Origin: Thermoplasmatales archaeon
GTDB taxonomy: Archaea > Thermoplasmatota > E2 > UBA202 > DSCA01
Reading direction: 5' to 3'
Length of the DNA stretch: 5,402 nt
Assembly (NCBI GenBank): GCA_011049295.1
Contig: DSCA01000105.1
Span: forward strand, 1-5,402
Shown: in pieces, positions 1-3,821 of the stretch
Layout of the letters: each line of letters begins with the position of its first letter
How positions within the stretch are numbered: the stretch's first letter is position 1
Translations under genes and position numbers: made by a program
Notes under the pieces: generated by a model
Databases searched by the model: none
The model's input: only the letters and a program-made list of their open reading frames with translations
Told to the model about the DNA's origin: nothing

Positions 1-191
1 AGCCGGTATACGCCTACATCGCTGGCCGGTCGGCTCCCCCCCACCGGCGCATGGGCCACGCCGGAGCCCTGATATCCGGGGGGATGGGAACCGCCCAGTC
101 CAAAATAGAGGCGCTGGAGGCCGCCGGGGTCACCGTGGCCCGGTTTCCCCACCAGATCGCGGACCTGATGGCCGCAGACCGGACGGCATGA
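1..191 (+). CDS. sucD: Succinyl-CoA ligase [ADP/GDP-forming] alpha subunit, C-terminal end (partial)
   Basis: The gene enters from the left edge; the reading frame starts at base 3 and ends at TGA 189-191, leaving 62 residues. The alpha subunit binds CoA and carries the phosphohistidine intermediate of the reversible succinyl-CoA + ADP/GDP + Pi to succinate + CoA + NTP reaction in the cytoplasm, working with the beta subunit SucC. The visible part begins PVYAYIAGRSAPP and contains RMGHAGALISGG, whose His is the family's phosphorylated residue, followed by GTAQSKIEALEAAGVTVAR, the typical end of the family. It is normal in length at the C-terminus and not broken. The upstream part and any sucC partner lie outside the window. 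The identification is secure from the phosphohistidine motif and tail. In methanogens this enzyme usually belongs to an incomplete TCA pathway, but that is inference here. Confidence 0.95.
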   Translation, partial: PVYAYIAGRSAPPHRRMGHAGALISGGMGTAQSKIEALEAAGVTVARFPHQIADLMAADRTA

Positions 192-219
192 GCGACGCCG
201 CACCCGGTTTTATGGAAAA

Positions 220-228
220 GTTTTTTAC
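220..228 (+). promoter_or_regulatory. TATA-like box of tRNA-Pro
   Basis: The T-rich run GTTTTTTAC is centred about 28 bases before the first base of tRNA-Pro (252), the usual archaeal TATA distance. The transcript would therefore begin at or within a base or two of the mature 5' end. The same T run may help terminate sucD transcription. Confidence 0.5.
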
Positions 229-238
229 AACGGAGGGT

Positions 239-248
239 TTACCTCCTG
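239..248 (+). repeat. 10-bp element TTACCTCCTG before tRNA-Pro (copy 1)
   Basis: TTACCTCCTG occurs here, ending three bases before tRNA-Pro, and again at 361-370, ending two bases before tRNA-Tyr. Both copies lie between the TATA box and the expected start site, in the region that is melted first. Here its CCTCC (242-246) could also pair with GGAGG at 232-236. Its role is unknown; it may be a proximal promoter element shared by tRNA genes. Confidence 0.5.
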
Positions 249-251
249 AAG

Positions 252-324
252 GGGCCCGTGGGGTAGCTTGGTATCCTTCAGGCTTTGGGAGCCTGTGACC
301 CGCGTTCAAATCGCGGCGGGCCCA
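252..324 (+). tRNA. tRNA-Pro (anticodon TGG)
   Basis: The cloverleaf folds by eye. The acceptor stem GGGCCCG (252-258) pairs with CGGGCCC (317-323) and the discriminator is A324. The D arm contains the AGCTTGGT loop. The anticodon stem CAGGC (279-283) pairs with GCCTG (291-295) around the loop TTTGGGA, with anticodon TGG at 286-288. The T arm CCGCG / CGCGG (300-304, 312-316) encloses TTCAAAT. There is no intron. The 3' CCA is not encoded (ATGC follows), so the CCA-adding enzyme encoded at the far end of the window, or a copy like it, is needed. The T-T opposition at 13/22 is, as I recall, common in archaeal tRNA-Pro. Confidence 0.96.
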
Positions 325-341
325 TGCGTCCCATAAAAAAA

Positions 342-352
342 CATAAAAATAA
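342..352 (+). promoter_or_regulatory. TATA-like box of tRNA-Tyr
   Basis: CATAAAAATAA is centred about 26 bases before tRNA-Tyr base 1 (373). With copy 2 of TTACCTCCTG just downstream, the arrangement matches that of tRNA-Pro, so each tRNA appears to have its own promoter although they are only 48 bases apart. Confidence 0.55.
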
Positions 353-360
353 GCGGCGCA

Positions 361-370
361 TTACCTCCTG
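361..370 (+). repeat. 10-bp element TTACCTCCTG before tRNA-Tyr (copy 2)
   Basis: This is identical to bases 239-248. It ends two bases before the tRNA-Tyr 5' end, almost the same distance as copy 1 from tRNA-Pro (three bases). The positional match argues for a shared promoter-proximal role rather than chance. Confidence 0.5.
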
Positions 371-372
371 TT

Positions 373-461
373 CCCGCCTTAGCTCAGACTGGCCGGAGCG
401 GCCGGCTGTAGACCCAAGGGCAGCTACCGGCAGGTCCCCGGTTCAAATCCGGGAGGCGGGA
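373..461 (+). tRNA. tRNA-Tyr (anticodon GTA) with a 14-nt intron
   Basis: The acceptor stem CCCGCCT (373-379) pairs with AGGCGGG (454-460), with discriminator A461. The D stem is GCTC / GAGC (382-385, 396-399). The anticodon stem GCCGG (401-405) pairs with CCGGC (427-431). The T arm CCCGG / CCGGG (437-441, 449-453) encloses TTCAAAT. After the intron is removed the anticodon loop reads CTGTAGA with anticodon GTA at 408-410. The intron is 412-425, at the usual 37/38 position. Spliced length is 75 nt. CCA is not encoded. A T-rich tract (CTTCTCTTATTTTC, 462-475) follows and probably ends transcription. Confidence 0.95.
412..425 (+). other. tRNA-Tyr intron in a bulge-helix-bulge motif
   Basis: The precursor forms a textbook archaeal splice substrate. 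The 5' bulge is A410-G411-A412 and the 3' bulge is C424-T425-A426. The four-pair central helix is C406-G423, T407-A422, G408-C421 and T409-G420. Cutting after the second base of each bulge removes 412-425. The inner helix is only C413-G419 and C414-G418 closing a three-base loop, so this is a near-minimal intron for the splicing endonuclease. The central helix uses anticodon bases 34 and 35. Confidence 0.9.
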
Positions 462-806
462 CTTCTCTTATTTTCTAAACGCCTGTCAGTCTCGCTCATC
501 CGGCCTCTCATGCCGAAAAATGACCGTCAGGCCGAGCATAACAGATAAATAGAGTTACCCATTTGACCTATGTAGTACATTAAAAGTGTAGATGAGAGGG
601 AAACCCAAAAAAGGGACGAGGATACCATGTATCCGGTATCGCTGGGCGGAGGCAACATGTTGGTGGGTTTCCCATCTCGATTTTTATTACGGTTTATCAC
701 ATAAAATGTTTATGGAACTAACATAAAATAGTTGAGGTAACAGGATAAGATGGCCTCGATTGCCACTTTATGGATGAAAGAGGTGTTCTTCACGTCTTCA
801 CGGGTA
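462..806. other. Intergenic region between tRNA-Tyr and the lipoprotein gene
   Basis: I see no credible gene in these 345 bases. From left to right the region holds: a T-rich tail after tRNA-Tyr (462-475); an inverted pair CGGCCT / AGGCCG (501-506, 529-534) that overlaps the palindrome TGACcGTCA (521-529); an A/T box GATAAATA (544-551); the hairpin element 594-685 listed separately; and two copies of ACATAAAAT (700-708 and 721-729). Bases 730-806 lie downstream of the minus-strand lipoprotein gene and show no clear terminator hairpin. Short open frames here have no family features. Confidence 0.7.
594..685 (+). ncRNA. Candidate structured small RNA: long outer stem, inner hairpin, T tract
   Basis: Bases 594-607 pair with 664-678 to give 14 base pairs with one bulged A (674). 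The core is GGGAAACCCA against TGGGTTTCCC, with GAGA against TCTC outside the bulge. The 56-base interior can form GATACC / GGTATC (621-626, 635-640), or alternatively GGATAC / GTATCC (620-625, 629-634), and holds the palindrome CAACATGTTG (653-662). TTTTT at 681-685 directly follows the outer stem, as in an intrinsic terminator. An A/T box GATAAATA (544-551) would start a transcript near 574. The next gene downstream is on the opposite strand, so this is not an obvious leader. It does not resemble SRP RNA, RNase P RNA or 5S rRNA that I can recognise. It could instead be a small palindromic repeat; the function is unknown. Confidence 0.45.
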
Positions 807-1316
807 TTATTGGTCAGCGTGCTTGAGGACTTCACGGGGTAAGGGCACCTCGGTTTCTTTATCGGTGTCCCAGCCGTCGGCGAACCACTCGTAGTAGACG
901 GTATAGTGCCGTCCCTCCCACTGGTAGGTATACGAGTAGTTGACAATCTCTGAGGTGATAACCACCGTGTCGCCCACGGAAAACTCGTCAGTGATGTCGC
1001 CCTCTACCGCCATGGCATCCAATCGCTGATAGGAGGCAAATGTCATCGAGGTGGTGTCCACTGAGGGGTTGTATATCAGGTTCGTCAGCTGGTCTTCAAT
1101 AATCACTGTGTCGCCTTCGTCAAAGCTTTTCAGGTGCACGGAGGCGATCAGATTTTCGTCGTCTCGACTCGTATCAAAGTCGTCCATGAATTCCTTAAAG
1201 GTCATAGACGTTACAGTGGAGGCATCTTGGTTGCCATGTGTACCGCCGTCTTCCAGGCACCCTGCAAACGTAATCAGGCAGCAGACAACCACCGAGACAA
1301 GCACATCTCTTTTCAT
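807..1316 (-). CDS. Hypothetical secreted lipoprotein
   Basis: The product is 169 residues with no family that I can name. It begins MKRDVLVSVVVCC and has a hydrophobic stretch ending in the lipobox FAGC with Cys20, so it is probably exported and lipid-anchored on the outer face of the membrane. The mature part starts with a polar, Asp/Thr-rich linker. It then has two similar beta-rich segments: EGDTVIIEDQLTNLIY, and VGDTVVITSEIVNYSYTY near residues 120-137. The repeated GDTV-I pattern and aromatic strands suggest a small beta barrel such as an OB-like fold, which is inference. ATG at 1316 was chosen because GGAGG lies eight bases upstream and the signal peptide starts there; an upstream in-frame TTG at 1337 lies before this site. 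It is divergently transcribed from the zinc protein gene. Confidence 0.85.
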   Translation of the reverse strand: MKRDVLVSVVVCCLITFAGCLEDGGTHGNQDASTVTSMTFKEFMDDFDTSRDDENLIASVHLKSFDEGDTVIIEDQLTNLIYNPSVDTTSMTFASYQRLDAMAVEGDITDEFSVGDTVVITSEIVNYSYTYQWEGRHYTVYYEWFADGWDTDKETEVPLPREVLKHADQ

Positions 1317-1324
1317 TATCACAT

Positions 1325-1329
1325 CCTCC
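1325..1329 (-). promoter_or_regulatory. Shine-Dalgarno GGAGG of the lipoprotein gene
   Basis: On the minus strand GGAGG is followed by eight bases and then ATG (1316-1314). It fixes the start at Met-Lys-Arg-Asp rather than at the TTG seven codons upstream. Confidence 0.75.
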
Positions 1330-1345
1330 CGTCCCAAACACCCCG

Positions 1346-1356
1346 CATATTAAAAA
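1346..1356 (-). promoter_or_regulatory. TATA-like box of the lipoprotein gene
   Basis: On the minus strand the box reads TTTTTAATATG, centred about 35 bases before the ATG. That predicts a start near 1325 and a very short leader that would barely include the Shine-Dalgarno sequence. Confidence 0.5.
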
Positions 1357-1414
1357 CCTATGGCAAAATTTCCGGTTCTCCCAGTCCACAAATGCGGGAT
1401 GCGGTTCCTCCCGG

Positions 1415-1422
1415 TGACGTCA
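1415..1422. promoter_or_regulatory. Palindrome TGACGTCA upstream of the zinc protein promoter
   Basis: This perfect eight-base palindrome lies within GGTGACGTCATC, nine bases before the TATA-like box of the zinc protein gene and in the shared divergent region. Its position fits an operator. No regulator is visible in the window. A related TGACcGTCA lies at 521-529. Confidence 0.3.
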
Positions 1423-1430
1423 TCGGTTAA

Positions 1431-1438
1431 CTTTTTAT
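1431..1438 (+). promoter_or_regulatory. TATA-like box of the zinc protein gene
   Basis: CTTTTTAT is centred about 34 bases before ATG 1469 and only 22 before ATG 1457. With the normal 26-base spacing to the start site, transcription would begin around 1460, which favours the second ATG. Confidence 0.45.
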
Positions 1439-1468
1439 GAGGCGAGCGGTTGTAGTATGGGTGGTACC

Positions 1469-1702
1469 ATGGAAACGGGAGATGTAAACAAGAGGGAAAG
1501 GGTACGGGCTATGCTCACCCCGGAGGTGGGGGTGTGCGGGCAGTGTCAGGACCGGTACAGGGAAATGGCTACCTGCAGCGGCTGCGGGCAGAACATGCTC
1601 AGCCCCGGCTACAGCGGAATGGTCTACGAATGTCCCCTGTGCAGCGAGTTCTACTGCCAGCAGTGCTGGGACACCATGGAGGGCAGGCACCGGTCGCCGT
1701 AG
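1469..1702 (+). CDS. Small zinc-binding protein with four CxxC knuckles (RING-like spacing)
   Basis: The product is 77 residues and I do not recognise a named family. After a short charged N-terminus come four CxxC pairs: CGQC (residues 23-26), CSGC (36-39), CPLC (55-58) and CQQC (63-66). Eight cysteines can hold two zinc ions. The gaps (nine residues, fifteen residues, then four between pairs three and four) fit a cross-braced RING or treble-clef arrangement better than two separate ribbons. The tail FYCQQCW with a following acidic stretch and His resembles the second half of such domains. The start is uncertain: ATG 1457 would add four residues, but ATG 1469 has GGTGG four bases upstream and fits the TATA distance. 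There is no membrane segment or enzyme motif. A role in nucleic-acid or protein binding is plausible but unproven. Confidence 0.8.
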   Translation: METGDVNKRERVRAMLTPEVGVCGQCQDRYREMATCSGCGQNMLSPGYSGMVYECPLCSEFYCQQCWDTMEGRHRSP

Positions 1703-1779
1703 CACGGTATGTGGGACACGGGGAAACCTGGCGAAAGGGGTGGCCCCGGGACGCTGCAATCAGACAAAAAACCGTAAAG

Positions 1780-1788
1780 TTAAAAAAT
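1780..1788 (+). promoter_or_regulatory. TATA-like box of a candidate small transcript
   Basis: TTAAAAAAT is centred about 26 bases before 1810-1811. A transcript from here would start in GGAGGGCAATG and meet the terminator-like hairpin at 1867-1893. Confidence 0.35.
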
Positions 1789-1810
1789 ACCCGCCGGGTT
1801 ATACACTGGG

Positions 1811-1893
1811 GAGGGCAATGGATACGGATTTGCCTCCAGTGTTCATTGCTCTACCCTTCCTTTTCTGCCCGATGGACATCCGGGCCGATTTTT
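1811..1893 (+). ncRNA. Candidate small RNA with terminator-like 3' hairpin
   Basis: The predicted start downstream of the 1780-1788 TATA box is near 1811. AGGGCAATG (1812-1820) pairs with CATTGCTCT (1844-1852), nine pairs including one G-T. The DNA also offers a competing stem: CACTGG and AGGGCAA (1804-1809, 1812-1818) with TTGCCT and CCAGTG (1830-1835, 1836-1841). The 3' end is a compact hairpin, GCCCGAT (1867-1873) with ATC and GGGC (1878-1880, 1882-1885) around GGAC, followed by TTTTT at 1889-1893. Promoter-like and terminator-like ends about 80 bases apart suggest a stand-alone RNA, but I recognise no known class. It might instead be a leader or an untranscribed repeat. Confidence 0.35.
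1867..1893 (+). terminator. Terminator-like hairpin plus T5
   Basis: Seven base pairs with one bulged C and a GGAC loop are followed after three bases by five T. It lies more than 160 bases after the zinc protein stop, so it could end that transcript or the candidate small RNA. Confidence 0.4.
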
Positions 1894-2078
1894 CTGTCCA
1901 GCGTCGCCCTGGAGCAAGGCCTCCATGAAAAAAGTAAGGGGAGGAAGGGCAGGCGACATGGGTGGAAAAAATAGGTTACACTCATGTTTGTGCATCCCTG
2001 CCCTTACCACAGGAATGGAGCAAGGAGTACATAAAAATTGCGGTATTTTTTGACGGCGAACCACCGGCAAACCCCAAG

Positions 2079-2087
2079 TTTTTTATA
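2079..2087 (+). promoter_or_regulatory. TATA box of the aIF1A gene
   Basis: TTTTTTATA is centred about 38 bases before ATG 2121, predicting a start near 2109 and a leader of roughly 12 bases. No clear Shine-Dalgarno sequence precedes the ATG. The box shows that the upstream open frame (1962-2120) is not part of the aIF1A message. Confidence 0.55.
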
Positions 2088-2120
2088 GGCCGCCCGTTGG
2101 TGAATACGGCAGTTGATGAC

Positions 2121-2441
2121 ATGAGCAAAAAGGAGCAGTCAGAGGAGCACATTCGCATTCGGCTCCCCAACAGGGGAGACAACGAGCTGTTCGGCATCGT
2201 AGAGGACGTACACGCCGGCTCCCGCATGCAGGTGTCCTGCGAGGACGGCAAGCAGCGCCTGGCCCGCATCTGCGGCAGCCGGAGGCGGCGCATGGGACGC
2301 ATCCGCCGGAGCGACCTGGTGCTGGTGGTGCCCTGGAGCATCCAGGACGAAAAGGCGGACATCGTGTGGAGATACCGGAAAAACAAGGCCCGGCTGTTGA
2401 GCAGCCGGGGGCTGCTCCCGGACAGCGTGGACCCCTACTAG
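2121..2441 (+). CDS. eif1a: Translation initiation factor aIF1A (archaeal eIF1A)
   Basis: The product is 106 residues, full length for the archaeal family. aIF1A is a single OB-fold (S1/IF1-type) protein that binds the A-site region of the small ribosomal subunit and helps assemble the initiation complex and select the start codon. Recognisable stretches are IRIRLPNRGDNELFGIVE (residues 11-28), a CEDGKQRLARICG strand-loop (40-52), the basic SRRRRMGRIRR segment that contacts rRNA (53-63), VLVVPW (67-72) and the hallmark DEKADIVWRY (76-85). The short N-terminal tail and basic C-terminal segment are normal for archaea. The start was taken at Met-Ser-Lys-Lys because the family begins here and the TATA box lies just upstream. 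It is apparently monocistronic and faces the small membrane protein gene. The stop is TAG. Confidence 0.96.
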   Translation: MSKKEQSEEHIRIRLPNRGDNELFGIVEDVHAGSRMQVSCEDGKQRLARICGSRRRRMGRIRRSDLVLVVPWSIQDEKADIVWRYRKNKARLLSSRGLLPDSVDPY

Positions 2442-2444
2442 CGT

Positions 2445-2499
2445 CTTTCAGATGGCTGGAGGGAGCAAAGGTTTTTGCTTTTATGCAGAGGTCTGAAAG
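2445..2499. terminator. Hairpin terminator region between convergent genes
   Basis: The outer arms CTTTCAGA (2445-2452) and TCTGAAAG (2492-2499) are perfect eight-base complements. Nested inside is AGCAAA / TTTGCT (2464-2469, 2474-2479) with a GGTT loop, followed on the plus strand by TTT. The inner hairpin can end the aIF1A message, and the outer stem is symmetric and could serve the oncoming membrane protein message as well. Confidence 0.6.
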
Positions 2500-2516
2500 G
2501 TTCCCCGCGGGCCTGC

Positions 2517-2714
2517 TCAGCGGGAAAAGACAAAGCGCAGGGAGGGCAGCAGCAACACGGCCACAAGCACCGCCAGCAGCCCCAGGGACGCCAGCAGAAC
2601 CATGAGCCCGCTCAGCAGGTAGCCGTGGAAGACCAGGAGGACGCTGGCCGCAGCCAGCACCAGGAAGGCGGCCAGCAGCAGGAGCAGCAGGCGACGACGG
2701 GAGCGCCCGGGCAT
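2517..2714 (-). CDS. Small hydrophobic membrane protein (hypothetical)
   Basis: The predicted protein has 65 residues and no family that I recognise. It has a basic N-terminus MPGRSRRR and then two hydrophobic spans, about residues 9-29 and 33-58, separated by a short HGYLLSG turn. It ends in a basic FVFSR. This layout suggests a two-helix inner-membrane hairpin. The opposite strand in this stretch encodes only low-complexity Gln/Gly-rich peptide, so minus is the more likely coding strand. No strong Shine-Dalgarno sequence is present. A weak A/T-rich site (CTATTTGAG on the minus strand, about 2735-2743) lies about 26 bases upstream, which would give a leaderless message. A perfect inverted repeat GATACcGTATC (2715-2725) abuts the ATG. 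High GC makes chance open frames common, so the gene is not certain. Confidence 0.55.
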   Translation of the reverse strand: MPGRSRRRLLLLLLAAFLVLAAASVLLVFHGYLLSGLMVLLASLGLLAVLVAVLLLPSLRFVFSR

Positions 2715-2806
2715 GATACCGTATCCCGTGGCGGCCTCAAATAGTCACCGGTACTCTCTGTGGGGTGCCGGTTTCCCCCTACATTGTTAGCAATCATTTG
2801 AAAAGG

Positions 2807-2816
2807 TTTATATAAA
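2807..2816 (+). promoter_or_regulatory. Strong TATA box of the PAS protein gene
   Basis: TTTATATAAA, preceded by the purine-rich GAAAAGG typical of a BRE, is centred about 29 bases before ATG 2841. The transcript should be leaderless or have only a few bases of leader. It is the best archaeal promoter match in the window. Confidence 0.75.
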
Positions 2817-2840
2817 TCGCTATCTTTTGGTGCGGATAGC

Positions 2841-3782
2841 ATGGACGGGGATGCGGATATGCGCAGTGAGGCGCTTCTCACCATTCTGGATCACATTCCG
2901 GTGGGCATTGTTTCTATGGACGGCGAGGGCAGGGTGACCTATGCCAACCGGCAGGTGCGCCATCTGCTGGAGGCCTTTTCCGCCACCGTCCCCCTCACCG
3001 AGCACGAGGTTGTGGCTGCCTCCCCCTTTGCCTCCGGCCTGAGCCAGCTGCTGGCCGCCTCCCGTCCCTTTTCCGGGGTGCTGTGGGAGCACCGGGATTG
3101 CTGTTTCTCCGTGGACGGCGTTCCCTGTGCCGGCGGGGCGCTGCTCATCGTGCACGATGTCACCGAGCGGGTGCGGGCGGAGCAGGCTCTGCGGGAGCAG
3201 GAGGAGAAATACCGGCTGCTGACCGAGAATGCGCCCACGGGCATCGTGATGGTGGAGGAGGGCATCTGTGTCTTTGCCAACCGGCGTTTCGCCCAGATGA
3301 CCGGCTACGGCGACGGCCTGGTGGGCCGGCCGCTGACCGACGTGGTGCACGCCGGAGACGTGGCCGCGGTGCAGAGGTGCCTGAGCGGGCGGAGGCGCCA
3401 GGGTGCTCCCCGCTCCTTTCGGCTGGTGACCAGGGGCCACGACATCGTGTGGGTGGAGTGCTCCGTGTCCCCGGTGTGCTACGAGGGACGGGATGCCCTG
3501 CTGGTCAACCTCATGGACGTGTCCCGGGAAAAACAGATGGAGGATAAGCTGCATCTCTCCCGGAAGCAGATGGAGGACGTGGCGGAGAGGGAGCGGCGTT
3601 TCATCGAGGATCTCTCCCACTACTTCTTCAATCCCCTGTGCATCGCCAAGGGGTACATCGACCTCTCCCTGAGAGAGGCGGACCCGGCTCTGCGCCGCAA
3701 GCTGGAGATAACCCGGGAGGCGGTGGACCGGGTGGAGACGGTGGTCAAGCACGTGGTGACCGAAGGACGCATTTACGAGTAA
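2841..3782 (+). CDS. PAS-PAS-DHp signalling protein lacking the kinase ATPase domain
   Basis: The product is 313 residues, without a signal peptide or membrane span, so it is cytoplasmic. A first PAS domain covers about residues 10-112 (DHIPVGIVSMDGEGRVTYAN to LLIVHDVTER). A second covers about 123-232 (YRLLTENAPTGIVMVEEGI to LLVNLMDVSRE). A short coiled linker follows and then a HisKA-type dimerisation helix pair (about 250-308) with the H-box LSHYFFNPLCIAKGYIDL, His260. The protein stops there: no N, G1 or G2 box of a HATPase_c domain follows, and the next gene starts 39 bases later. In a usual H-box the residue after His is Glu or Asp; here it is Tyr, while Asn264 and Pro265 at the fourth and fifth positions are kept. 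It is therefore probably not an autokinase. A role as sensor, phosphatase-like partner or phosphotransfer protein is inference. A leaderless start fits the TATA box. Confidence 0.88.
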   Translation: MDGDADMRSEALLTILDHIPVGIVSMDGEGRVTYANRQVRHLLEAFSATVPLTEHEVVAASPFASGLSQLLAASRPFSGVLWEHRDCCFSVDGVPCAGGALLIVHDVTERVRAEQALREQEEKYRLLTENAPTGIVMVEEGICVFANRRFAQMTGYGDGLVGRPLTDVVHAGDVAAVQRCLSGRRRQGAPRSFRLVTRGHDIVWVECSVSPVCYEGRDALLVNLMDVSREKQMEDKLHLSRKQMEDVAERERRFIEDLSHYFFNPLCIAKGYIDLSLREADPALRRKLEITREAVDRVETVVKHVVTEGRIYE

Positions 3783-3790
3783 GCAAAATC

Positions 3791-3800
3791 TTTTATAAAA
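3791..3800 (+). promoter_or_regulatory. TATA box of the coiled-coil protein gene
   Basis: TTTTATAAAA, nine bases after the PAS gene stop, is centred 26-27 bases before ATG 3822. It implies an own promoter with a leaderless message, besides possible readthrough from the PAS gene. Confidence 0.6.
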
Positions 3801-3811
3801 TACCCCAATAT

Positions 3812-3818
3812 GGGAGGT
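3812..3818 (+). promoter_or_regulatory. Shine-Dalgarno GGGAGGT before ATG 3822
   Basis: The site is a near-perfect match to the archaeal 16S tail, three bases before ATG. It selects 3822 over the upstream in-frame ATG 3810. From the local TATA box the site would fall just outside the transcript, so it would act only on readthrough messages. Confidence 0.65.
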
Positions 3819-3821
3819 AAG

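Larger units (their letters stand above)
1703..2120. other. Long non-coding region rich in inverted repeats before the aIF1A gene
   Basis: These 418 bases contain no convincing gene. GGGGTGGCCCC lies shortly after the zinc protein stop. A TATA-like box (1780-1788), a possible short transcript (about 1811-1893) and a cluster of competing pairings (1903-2007) are listed separately. The aIF1A promoter occupies the right end (2079-2087). A frame open from ATG 1962 runs into aIF1A, but its first 53 codons carry no family features and lie upstream of the aIF1A TATA box. A 36-codon frame from ATG 1818 also looks non-coding. Confidence 0.65.

Noticed and set aside
285..548. 87-codon plus-strand open frame
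   Set aside because: It runs straight through the tRNA-Pro 3' half and all of tRNA-Tyr.
594..680. Insertion of a small inverted-repeat transposable element
   Set aside because: The arms look like terminal repeats, but no flanking target duplication is visible and there is only one copy in the window. An RNA hairpin explains the T tract better, though this cannot be excluded.
1818..1928. Short 36-codon frame starting in GAGGGCAATG
   Set aside because: A purine-rich stretch precedes the ATG, but the product is Pro/Arg-rich with no motif and overlaps the hairpins; it is more likely non-coding.
594..2007. SRP RNA, RNase P RNA or 5S rRNA in the non-coding regions
   Set aside because: I could not find the SRP helix 8 motif, the RNase P conserved regions or a 5S-like core in either intergenic region.
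1962..2120. N-terminal extension of aIF1A by 53 codons from ATG 1962
   Set aside because: The aIF1A family starts at Met-Ser-Lys-Lys (2121), a TATA box lies inside the extension (2079-2087), and the extra residues show no family features.
1411..2751. CCGGTGAC upstream of both the zinc protein gene (1411-1418) and the membrane protein gene (2751-2744, minus)
   Set aside because: A single eight-base match found after the fact in GC-rich DNA is too likely by chance, and the orientation and spacing to the TATA boxes differ.
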